A stretch of 64,000 nt of DNA from Hydractinia symbiolongicarpus (taxonomy: Eukaryota; Cnidaria; Hydrozoa; Anthoathecata; Hydractiniidae), in contig NC_079880.1 in the NCBI RefSeq assembly GCF_029227915.1, positions 22,568,501 through 22,632,500 on the forward strand. The letters run 5' to 3'. Shown piece by piece: positions 46,801-54,860 of the stretch (the stretch's first letter is position 1; each line of letters begins with the position of its first letter). The notes under the pieces were generated by a model, which worked only from the letters and a program-made list of their open reading frames with translations, ran no database searches and was not told the origin of the DNA. The position numbers and the translations under genes were made by a program.

Positions 46801-49794
46801 GCCCTTCCCATTTCTGATTGCCTCAAAATCAAAGTTTTCATCAATAGTAATATTGATGTTGTCCGGAATTTCGTCACCAAATGACTCCCCATTAGCAAAG
46901 GGCAAATTACGAGAAAGACAGGGACTGCAAACGAAAAACAGTTTATCTTCAGGAGTCTTCATAAATTGTTGATATTTTTTATCAGAAATACGCTCACATT
47001 TTTTATGAGCCCATAATCCACACTTGTCACAAGAAAGTGCTTTGTGTGTTTTTGCCACAGGTTTTAAGCATGAAGAACAGGGATACTTAACAGGACCTGG
47101 GTTGAGGCAGATGTCCCCTGACAAGAGGATTAAAAAATAGAAATACTTGTGCCTGCTTGGCTTAAGTTTTGATAAAGCCATTAATTTTAATTGGAGAGTG
47201 AGCTGGCTTTCAGAAACTCTATTGCAGGCCTCAAGTGAAGAGATAGAAAAGAAACTCCTATCTAGTCGACTCATTTCGTTGTTGTTGGGTGAGCTACTTT
47301 TGAACGAAGGTTTTGTATTGCTCAAAAATACAACGAACACAAAAATCAGTTTTAGCGTAAATGTGGGGTTTCCTACCTGAGTAAAGTTATTTTTAAGTCG
47401 TAGAGAGATCATTCTACGGTTATGTGCTCTTCCAAAACTATGTTTGAAGGATCTGAGGCAAGCCCATTTCCTTACGATGTTACACAGAAGGAGCAGCAGG
47501 AACCCACAACACAGCAAAGCTACCATATTAGATGATAGATGGATAAAAAACTGACTGGGATAAAAACAATTTATTAACAAAAACAATAATTTAAAAAACT
47601 TACAAAACAACAAATTAAAGAAATGAAAAGATATAAATGAAGTAAAGAAGGCAGTACAGTATATAATAAATCAAAAAGGACTTAGCTGTCAAAGCAGGAG
47701 CTCTTCAAGCTTTAGTCTTCTTTTTTCTTTCTTCGACTTAGCGCGCCAAGACCGGAGCGTTTTAGATACGTCCGACCTCAACGAGAGCTAAGCACGGAAT
47801 GACGAGAGCTAAGCACGGAATGACGAGAGCTAAGCACTAAGTATTTGATTCATATGTTCAATTCACAGTCGACTTCACACAAAATTTAAACATCTGTTTT
47901 CTCATAAGTGGTTGCAAAGTTAAATTAAAAACACCACTCACAACCCCACCTGGAACACTCTACAAAGTTGTTTTTGTCACACAAAAGAGCAGCCCATATG
48001 TTTTAAAGGAAAGTTATGATTTTTGCTAAAATGCTTGTGCACAATTTGTGAGTGCCAGCTTGTGTCCCTCACAATTAGACTTTGACCATTTAAATTAAAT
48101 TAATAAAACTTATGTAGAAAAAATCCCTTTAGTTGGTTCTTTAATCTTTTCCTTTTTGTTTTAGCATGGAGCACTCAAGATGTTATAAATAATTTTGTGG
48201 AGAAGATTGGTTGTGGTTATGCCAATGAACTTTTCTTAGCTAACAAAATTAATGGAAAATCTCTTATGTTATTGAGAGAGGTAATCTTATATCATCACAT
48301 CCTTTTTAAATGTTTTAAATGTTTTCAGTCGTATTGTGCAGGCCTACTCAATAATTTCTTTGCGTGAGCGATGTCAAAATATAAGAATTAAAAGAAAGGC
48401 TAAAATGTGAAGTAAGAAAATTCCTTTACCCTGTACAACACAGAGGGCTTCCTGTTTTGACGTAATCATCATTTTTTGATTAACCGACAAAAGCCTATTT
48501 AAAGCCAACCTGTGCATCTTAGCTAAACCACTGACTCTTGAGCCACATAAAGAATTAAGTAGACTAAAATATCAGCAACACAGCCCCTTTGTAGTTGGTA
48601 ACCGTGGATGACAGCTGATGCCTAGCCATGTGATCCTTAACTGATGAACGCGGATGAGACACCAACAAATATGCATAATTAAATATATGGTTGGGATTAT
48701 TCCATTTAAAATTATTTTTTAATTTAAAAAAAAATATGTTTCATCTTGGTTTAATTTAAAAATCGACTTTTTAAATTTTTAGTTAATCTATTTAAAAAAA
48801 CAAAATTTTAGAAAAACAAGTTATTATCCTTTATCTTAGAATTGGGCGCGTTTTTGCATGTGTGAGAGCAATCGCTTGTCCCTTATTAAAAGGCCTGTTG
48901 TGTCAGCTAATTTTAATTTGTCCAGCATGAGTGTTTCACTGTATATTTCTTAAAGGATCATCTTAAAGAAATGGGTGTTCAAGCCATTGGTGACAGAGTA
49001 TATATGTTGGAAATGATCGGTCTGTTAAAGAAAAAAAAGAAGGAGTTAGAAACTTCAGTTGCATTGTGGAGCGGAGAAATGCCTGCACCTGGTTGTGGTA
49101 AGTATATTTTTCTGAATGTTTTTGAAGATCAAAATAAAGAAAGAACAAATTCATATTTTTTAAAATTATTATTTTTCTTATTTAGCAAACAGCAAAAATT
49201 GTGGACATTGTCTACGCAGATATTTATGTCCTTGTTGTGTCAGTCGAACATACTGGAAAGTTACTGGTCAAGGTGTATTTTATCGCAAAGTACCACCATG
49301 CAGACAATATTTTGGCACAAGTAAGTTTTAAGCATTGTTGTGCATTTTTGAGTTTTATTATAAAATGCTAGGTTTTAAATGTGTTTAGACAACAGGATAA
49401 CTTTTTCAGAATTTAAATTAGGTGAAAATTGTCAGGCTGTAAAAATTTTTAAAAATGTAAAAATAATGTGTGCGCAGTAAATTAACATCTTTTCGGTTAG
49501 CATGTTTGCATTGAAATTGTAATGTTATAAAATTAAAATGTTTCAGTTTCGACGGAATATATGGATTATCGATTCTTCAAAGATCTTGAGTTAAAAGAAG
49601 AACATGCCTGCTGTTGCTTCTGTGCACGTTATCGTCTTGAACTTTATGTTGACGATAAAGACAACAAAGCTGCTGAAAGAGCGGAACCAGGATCAGCATT
49701 CCCCGTACCTCATGAATTAATTCATCCAGAAGCACCCAAAGTAGAAAAAATCATCCGCAATGCATGGAATGCGGCAAGATTAGTGTCAGAATAA
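41984..49794 (+). CDS. SAM-domain protein with a Cys-rich C-terminal domain, 5 exons
   Basis: Exons 41984-42152, 48165-48280, 48956-49097, 49186-49320 and 49547-49794 join in phase to 269 codons. Residues about 57-125 form a sterile alpha motif (WSTQDV at the start, IGCGYA, NKINGKSLMLLREDHLKEMG, then IGDRVYML), a helical protein- or RNA-binding module. The remainder is not recognised. It has a CGHCLRRYLCPCC cluster, a stretch that looks like alternating strands (GQGVFYRKVPPCRQYFGTI), a second cluster HACCCFCARYRLELY, and a polar C-terminus. The paired clusters suggest zinc binding or lipidation; the strand pattern could be a PH-like fold, but this is speculation. The start ATG is the first in frame after an upstream stop-free piece lacking Met. 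Intron 1 (6 kb) holds an antisense full-length LINE. AATAAA at 49899 could be the poly(A) signal. Confidence 0.87.
42852..42894. repeat. 43-bp near-perfect hairpin
   Basis: GGTCAG...CAGACCGAGCTTGCGAGGTCTG...CTGACC pairs over almost its full length within intron 1 of the SAM gene. The inner 22 bp hold 8-bp arms (CAGACCG and partner) around AGCTTG. It may be part of a short mobile palindrome or a chance cruciform. Confidence 0.6.
43072..43430 (+). mobile_element. LINE fragment with reverse-transcriptase YVDD box and (CTT)n tail
   Basis: Frames read LLYVDDIVIIS, then after a shift LQKKGLRMNVAKSEIMSSGL and KQGGSG, matching the active-site region and following segment of non-LTR reverse transcriptases (usual form YADDLVL...GLKVN..KTKVM). 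The frame breaks soon after and the fragment ends in AATAAATACTTCTTCTTCTTC, a microsatellite-type LINE tail. It is a 5'-truncated, inactive copy inside intron 1 of the SAM gene and a different family from the intact LINE beside it. Confidence 0.72.
43775..43806 (+). repeat. (TAA)n microsatellite, 3' tail of the antisense LINE
   Basis: Ten TAA units. On the minus strand this is (TTA)n, directly downstream of the LINE's 3' UTR, as expected for CR1/L2-type elements that end in short tandem repeats rather than poly(A). Confidence 0.75.
44014..47526 (-). CDS. LINE polyprotein: hydrophobic N-terminus, 2A-like motif, PHD finger, endonuclease, reverse transcriptase
   Basis: A single 1,170-codon ORF (first ATG at 47526; the frame is open further up to 47613 without an ATG). 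Residues 1-20 are hydrophobic, signal-like. SGDICLNPGP at about 136-145 resembles a 2A peptide (D-V/I-E-x-N-P-G-P) with Cys in place of Glu. A C4HC3-like PHD finger follows (CSSC...CDKCGLWAHKKC...CSPC, about 150-195). An apurinic-type endonuclease spans about 242-456 with HLNINGL, ICETK, GDFNCN and SDHN. The reverse transcriptase spans about 730-970 with NYRPIS, IDLKKAFDTVDH, GVPQGSVLGPLLF and YADD (907-910). All key residues for nicking and cDNA synthesis appear present. No separate ORF1 was found. Clade: CR1/L2 group by domain order, not proven. Confidence 0.95.
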   Translation of the reverse strand: MVALLCCGFLLLLLCNIVRKWACLRSFKHSFGRAHNRRMISLRLKNNFTQVGNPTFTLKLIFVFVVFLSNTKPSFKSSSPNNNEMSRLDRSFFSISSLEACNRVSESQLTLQLKLMALSKLKPSRHKYFYFLILLSGDICLNPGPVKYPCSSCLKPVAKTHKALSCDKCGLWAHKKCERISDKKYQQFMKTPEDKLFFVCSPCLSRNLPFANGESFGDEIPDNINITIDENFDFEAIRNGKGLKMAHLNINGLSSKLDYVKLLLHQTKLDVFSICETKIDDTITDNDVKIDGYVCYRNDRNRRGGGVLIFVNENLDSHLLKHLYFENVESLWVKVCLKKTKPIYVCGVYRPPGGSDLQSTENLCTHFKQCFNKLPKEKEVFILGDFNCNMLSKYALSSKIKELCSTLFLKQHITEPTRVTENSSTLIDLILSNSSCISKTGVMDLGISDHNLVYVIRKFKRPKFEPKTCKVRSYKNFSEEAFLKDLRNLDWSYFNIYDDLDKACEKLNKNVKTVADKHAPFKTHRFSGRVEAWVTDELIIAIKERDFLKRKASKTKSIRDWEAFKQKRNQVIGLKNRLKNEYYNDVLQDFQKRPKQLWKTLKKLVPDKSGNTTSIKRVVQNDGTETSHPKEISNTFNSFFVSVGAKLASKFSSDTTNVNPPVSGHDFRWARIETKSVEKIIRSLKLNKATGLDGIGSRLLKAGSSVLSIYLSSLFNKSLFTGYVPKCWKTKRVSPIFKSGNKTDPTNYRPISILPIPMKIFEKLVHEQMSHFISEHNFLNDRQSGFRKLFSTETAVVDVSDFILTELDQHNFVCAVLIDLKKAFDTVDHKILLKKLWCFGIRDAAFDWFESYLTDRMQLTLVNDTGSDLLHEDAFGVPQGSVLGPLLFLLYIDDLKSVINSNYHHLYADDTIIISSHKNLDTLVSQVELELSQVDLWLNNNKMTINTDKTETIFFGNHSQLKKVENKTINYMGIPLKRSEKVKYLGVTFDQKMQWEKHINDINRKILIKYSKIRTIASCLTPHTKNLLINALVMPYFNYCSSAWACATQGRLGKLEKRLKCVRTFLGKEREYSMNNLLIKNDAILVFKAMNHIAPDYMRSKFLLTKNCHNHQTRGASKNRFTLPLVNTEFGKKAFPFRAAKVWNNLPDQVTCDGSLLSFKTSISNVFGKF
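47789..47841 (-). repeat. 21-bp tandem repeat in the LINE 5' UTR
   Basis: About 2.5 copies of GACGAGAGCTAAGCACGGAAT. Tandem 5' UTR repeats often carry the internal promoter of LINEs; here this is inference from position. Confidence 0.55.
48338..48900. repeat. Inverted repeat pair in SAM-gene intron 2, related to 54140-54245
   Basis: The left arm GCAGGCCTACTCAATAA (about 48338-48354) pairs with TTATTAAAAGGCCTG (about 48883-48897). Adjoining CGCTCACGCA-like and ATCGCTTG-like segments also correspond. A similar segment (GTGAGCAAGAGTGATCGCTC then TTATTGATAGACCTGC) occurs singly near 54190-54236. This suggests the ends of a dispersed element, internally degraded. Confidence 0.45.
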
Positions 49795-49898
49795 AATATA
49801 TCTCTTTGTTTGTAATACTATTGAAATAGGGTGTCTGTATTTTTAGCAAAATTATTTGCACAAATTGGTGTGGAGTTTTTCTTTGTTATAAAGTCTTA

Positions 49899-49904
49899 AA
49901 TAAA
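49899..49904 (+). terminator. Possible polyadenylation signal of the SAM-domain gene
   Basis: AATAAA about 105 bp after the stop codon. Another AATAAA overlaps the stop itself (about 49790). Position is reasonable but not proof. Confidence 0.35.
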
Positions 49905-50722
49905 CTATGGGAGATGATCTTCAAAATAATCTATTTGTTTTCATAGTTCAATAATTTTTATGACTGATTTTATTAGTTCAAAGCAAAATTAATTTTTTGT
50001 ATTTATATTTATTATTTTCGATATCGCACTTTCACCTAATTACACAAAAAAGGAATTTCAAGTTAAACAAAAAGATTTTGTGAAGGATTTTGTTCAAACA
50101 ATGTCTTACTTTCTTTAAACTTAATCAAGTTTTTACTTGCAATAATTGTCTGTACCATTTATACTTTGTCAATATATATTCAAAATTCAGTTATTTTTTG
50201 TAATAAATTTCACACATGAATTGTGTATTGGAGATACAATTGTTATTTTTTTACCCAATCCTTCACTCCAATGCCATCTATATTTAAAAGTTTGTTAATG
50301 GTCATTTGAAATAGGGTGAATAAATAAATATTTTACTATTTCTGGGAGTATCACTACGGCGGTGTTTGCATTAACAACTCTTTTACTACTTTATTATCTT
50401 GGAAACATAATTATTTTACTTGTTGCAAACTTTTCATTATTATATTTTTTACAGAGATAATTTAATCCTACCAAAACGCAGCAACTTTTAGTGCGTAATG
50501 AGTACATTTGCAAATACAGGTGGCCCGATTATTAGATAAAAATAATTTATTGGTTCTTGTCGGATTACTTCAGTTCATTGTTTTTTAATCTGATGATGTT
50601 GTCAGCAGTTTTGCTGATTTCATTTGATTCTATTACCATTCAATAAGATAGCCAACCCTTGTTTTTGCACCTAAAATTTTCTAGTTCATTTAAAATCTGA
50701 TTTTTTCAAGTTTTTTAGAAAA
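49905..50722. other. Intergenic stretch between the SAM gene and IMPACT
   Basis: AT-rich with no supportable exon. It must contain the 3' end of the SAM gene and the promoter of IMPACT; no clear core-promoter motif was picked out. Confidence 0.5.
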
Positions 50723-52153
50723 ATGAGTGAAGCCAATGAAATACGTAGAAACGAAATTGAGGCTTTGTCAGCAATCTATGGTAAAGATTTTACATTGCAT
50801 GACGATGAAACATTTGATTTAAGGATTTGTTGTGATAAAGAAAAATGGTGGGCTGTGACCATTTCTGTTTTGCTTCCGACAACTTATCCAAATAAAGATC
50901 CTCCAATCTTTGAAATTCACACAGAATGTTTGTCTGGAGAAGAACTGCAGAGTATATATTCACAGCTTGATCTTCTTTGGAAGGAAAATATGGGGGAAAG
51001 TATTTTACATATTTGGACTGAGAAGATACGCGATATGCTGTTCGAAAAATACGAAACTGCAAAGTTATTCATTGAATCATCTGCTGAGGAAAAAGAAAGA
51101 GAACGTAATACTGTTTGAAATACTTAAATTTTAAATACAACCGTCTATATCAACTGTAATTCTAATTCCCAGGCTCAGCCATGATCAAAAGTGTGGGGGC
51201 GTGCAGCAAACATACCTTATTCTAGAATAAGATGGTCCACAACATAAGTTTTTCCACAAAGCTTACAAGAAGAATTAAAACAATCTATCGCCTTTTTTTT
51301 AAAAAAATTAGTGAAAGGCAAATTTAAATTTTGTAAAATTGCTGCATATGAAAAGAGAGTTCACATTTGTTTTTCCACGTTTCTCATTTATTATGGTGTA
51401 TAGGCGCCACTTATGGCCGGGTTTACAAACTCCTGTTAAGTTTGCTTATATATCGTTTATAGAAGAAACTTGCAATTCAGTTGTACCGCCACATCTTTGC
51501 CTTTAGCTGGAAACTATTTGGTTCTACAAAATATTTTCTGCAAATTTTCAAAAACCACAAAACACCTTCCTGTAAAGTAGGAAATATGTGTTAAGTGTTT
51601 TTGCCTTTCTTGTTATGCATTAGGGTCGCTGACAGATCTGATGAGAGGTGAATCATCAGAAGATATGTTCCATCAACAACAAATGGAAGAAGAAACGCCA
51701 CGATCAACAAAAAAATTGAGTGATAGTGAAGTACCTAAGATCATTTCTGGAGAAACAATTACATTGAAAAAAAGTACATTTCAAGGCCATGTCGCTATTG
51801 TCCATACTTTAGAAGAAGTCAAATATGTTTTACGAAAACTAAAAGAAAATCGTAAGGTGGCACAAGCATCACATAATATTCTTGCGTATCGCCTTAGTGG
51901 GACTAAAGAGAATTCTTACATTCAGGATTATGCTGATGATGGTGAAGTTAACGCAGGTGGACGTTTACTTCACCTGTTGCAAATTATGAATGTTGAGAAT
52001 ATTGTTGTGGTAGTTTCGCGTTGGTATGGTGGTATACTTTTAGGACCAGATAGATTTCGTTTGATTAGTAATTGCGCAAGGGAAGTTGTTGTTGCTTCAG
52101 GGTGTTATACTCCCAAGCAAGAAAAAAGTAAACACAAACAACGAAAACATTAA
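50723..52153 (+). CDS. IMPACT: IMPACT homologue (RWD domain + UPF0029/YigZ-type domain), 2 exons
   Basis: Exon 1 (50723-51104) and exon 2 (51624-52153) join in phase (C|GG, Arg) to 303 codons, close to the ~320 residues of mammalian IMPACT. Residues about 5-110 form an RWD domain (EIRRNEIEALSAIYG at the start, YPNKDPPIFEI with the conserved YPxxxPP). The C-terminal half is the ancient UPF0029/Impact domain with ISGETITLKKSTFQGH, SHNILAYRL, DYADDGEVNAGGRLLHLL, VVVSRWYGGILLGPDRF. In yeast and mammals IMPACT/YIH1 binds GCN1 through the RWD domain and blocks GCN2 activation, so it dampens eIF2-alpha phosphorylation under amino-acid stress in the cytosol. The linker of about 50 acidic/polar residues is normal. 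Start chosen at the first ATG, followed by SEANE, typical of the family. Confidence 0.95.
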
Positions 52154-54860
52154 TTTTCAATATTTTTAGCTAAAAGATGTAAATTATTTTATTTTAAAAG
52201 ATTTATGTTATATCAATATTCTAGCTTGTGTTGCCAAGATATCATTTTCTTGGGAATGTCTTCACGAAATTCATTCAAATTAATAGCATTTGTTATTAGT
52301 TAGATTTTTTTCACTGTGCTAAACATTCTTTTGTTTTCCTAATTTTCCACTTTCGAACAAAATGTTATTTGACCAAAGTTTTTGAAAAGCATTGAGTGTT
52401 ACCTCTGTATGAAGCAGTTAAAGACATTGCCGGGTTACAATGCAGGGAGTTTTTTGGACCTTGTAAATAATAGTGTCAATAATATAAATCAAAACAGTCA
52501 AAAAATGATTTTATTTTACACAATTTGAGAGAATACAGTAAGGTCAAGTAGTTACGTTGGCCAAGAATGATCAATATGCTTAACAAAACACTTTCTGCAT
52601 GCTTTTAATACAACAGTGCGTGCTTCTTGAATATTTTTTTGAAATACTTCATACTTTTTGCCAATTTTTTACCGAGGGAAACAGCTATGTGCTTGTACTA
52701 CTAGATAGAGCTTAAAGAAATCCCGAATTTACTGTTTACATTACATATAGTCCAGAAATTACTTAAATTTGCTTAAAAATAATTAAAAATGGCTTAAAAA
52801 TTGCAAATAGGCACAGTTCTATAGCAACCACAAATCACTATTTTATAAATTTAATTTTAAACGGAAATTGCAGAAAAATGCAAACGAGTTAGCAGGAATG
52901 TCTGCCCCTGTTTAAAAAGCGCATAGTTTAAGTTTGCAAATGGGAGGCAAATTAATAATTTTTAATTCTGCATTCATTTCTTTCCATTGGGTAATTTACG
53001 ACGCATTCTTTTTTTACTTGATTATAATATTGGTACTTTTCTTTCTTTGTTTAGTGACTTAATGTTTTTAAAGAAACTTTCTTCGCTTGGATGATAAAAA
53101 AGGTGTCTTATTATATTTTGTCTTTCAGCTTGAGAGGAGGCGAATTGTATGCATCAATTTATCCTTCATAATAAGAAGTTGTATACAATACACAAAGATG
53201 GCTTTTGCGGAAACTTTTTGTTACCAAGACAAAAAAGTTGGAGAAAGGTAAAAAGAAGAAGAACTTTTTATTTATTTCATCAATGGTTTTTACTAGTGGT
53301 TAATATCTGGGTGAGCAGGCAATGAGCAATATTTTTTGGGTGTTGATAGGTCAAAGCTGATACCAAAATAAAGTGACCGATATTTTCCTACTTAATGGAT
53401 TTTATGAAAAAGACATTTTAAAAAAAACAAAAACAGACTAACAATCTAATTAAAAAAAGTTTTTATATTCACTACCTTACCAACTACTAAATATTTAAGG
53501 TTTTTTGTCATAACATAACACATCAGAAGTGTCTCATCAACAGAAAACGATACACTTAACATCCTAGATTTCTCTAAAGCTTTACGCTGATATTTACCCA
53601 GTTTTTTATAAATTTTCTTGTTTGTAAGAAAGAGCAAATCCAAACCTTATAGGGACTTTTTCCAAGTAGGAACGTTTATCTTCCGAACACGTTATGGAAT
53701 TTTCTTTGCATTGAGGAGATCTGTAGTTCACTTTGCAGTGCAGATTTGCTAGCAAGTACCTTTACCAAAGCAATGGAACAATCCATGACATGTGATGGGA
53801 AATGATTAGGCAATATTAAGTTTTATTTAATGTATACATTTAGAACACAGCAACTACATTGACAACAGTGCTTCCAACATTGAAGTGCTATTATGTAAAA
53901 AGAAAGTAACACCTGAGTAATAAATCACTCGCCCAATGTTACTAAAATATAGACTGGACAAGCAATCTCAATAAATAGAGTAAGTAAATAGAGTAAGTTA
54001 TAAACGCATATTTTTTACAAAATCTTTTTATCTATTTTATCTTGTCTTTTTTATGTATTTTAGTTATTTTTTAAAGCAAATAATAAGAAAGATAACATTG
54101 ATTGTGAGATAAATTGATAATGCTCAGCCAGACAAAATTTTATGGAATTGGGAGCGCTAGTTTCTCATTCCTCAAAACTGGGTGAGTCTTTGCGTGAGCA
54201 AGAGTGATCGCTCCCCCCTTATTGATAGACCTGCATTGTTACAACAAAAACATCATAAATTGTTAAAAGAGATATAACTTTGCTTTTAAATGAAGCTTAT
54301 TAGTTAAGTGCCGTTGAAAAAAAAAATGAATGCTTAAATGGGAAAAAACATGAATACATATCCCCTTCCCGTATCAAATTTTGAAAATGTATAATGCTGA
54401 AGGCATAACAAATGAAGCTATTACGTTCAGGAATGCTATTATTTTTACCTTAACATTCAAGTTCTAGTTTAGTATATTGAGACAAAACTGAAAAAATATG
54501 TGATCAGAAAAATTGAAATCTGTAATATTGTTTTTGTATTTTTTTTTTGAACAATGTGGTATCTAAGCAAAGTTTGATGACATTAATAATTTAATTTTGA
54601 TCAATTTATTTTTTACCTGCTGAGAAGATCAAATATGAAAAAAATGAGTTTGATAGATATAATTATGTGAATTATTTATGTTTCATTAATTATGTCCACA
54701 AAATTATTCACATTTGAAGTATTAAATCTAAGTCTTGTTAAGTGAAAAGTTAAAAGTAAGACACAATCTGTTGTCAACATCAATAAGTTAGAAAGGTAGT
54801 AAGTTAGATAAAAAAAATAGTTTGTGGCACACAGAAACTGAAATTTTAGAGTTTGCTTTC
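52154..54860. other. Intergenic stretch between IMPACT and the Slo channel
   Basis: AT-rich. Only one small coding-like piece (53198-53247) was noticed. A dispersed repeat end lies near 54190-54236. The promoter and 5' UTR of the channel gene should lie at the right end. Confidence 0.5.
53198..53247 (+). CDS. Possible small first coding exon
   Basis: A well-placed ATG (CACAAAGATGG) opens 16 codons, MAFAETFCYQDKKVGE, that stop at a good donor (GAAAG|gtaaaa) in phase 2. No matching downstream exon was identified. It could be an alternative 5' exon of a neighbouring gene, a minor gene, or chance. Confidence 0.2.

Larger units (their letters stand above)
43775..47840 (-). mobile_element. Full-length non-LTR retrotransposon (CR1/L2-like LINE)
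   Basis: The element runs on the minus strand from about 47840 (5' UTR with 21-bp repeats of GACGAGAGCTAAGCACGGAAT) through an uninterrupted ORF (44014-47526) to a ~200-bp 3' UTR and (TTA)n tail. It sits in intron 1 of the SAM-domain gene, opposite to the gene's direction, the orientation usually tolerated. The exact 5' boundary and target duplication could not be fixed. An intact ORF suggests a young or recently active copy. Confidence 0.85.

Noticed and set aside
47527-47613. 29-codon upstream extension of the LINE ORF
   Set aside because: Open but without an ATG; the first ATG (47526) is preferred as start, although use of a non-ATG start cannot be excluded.
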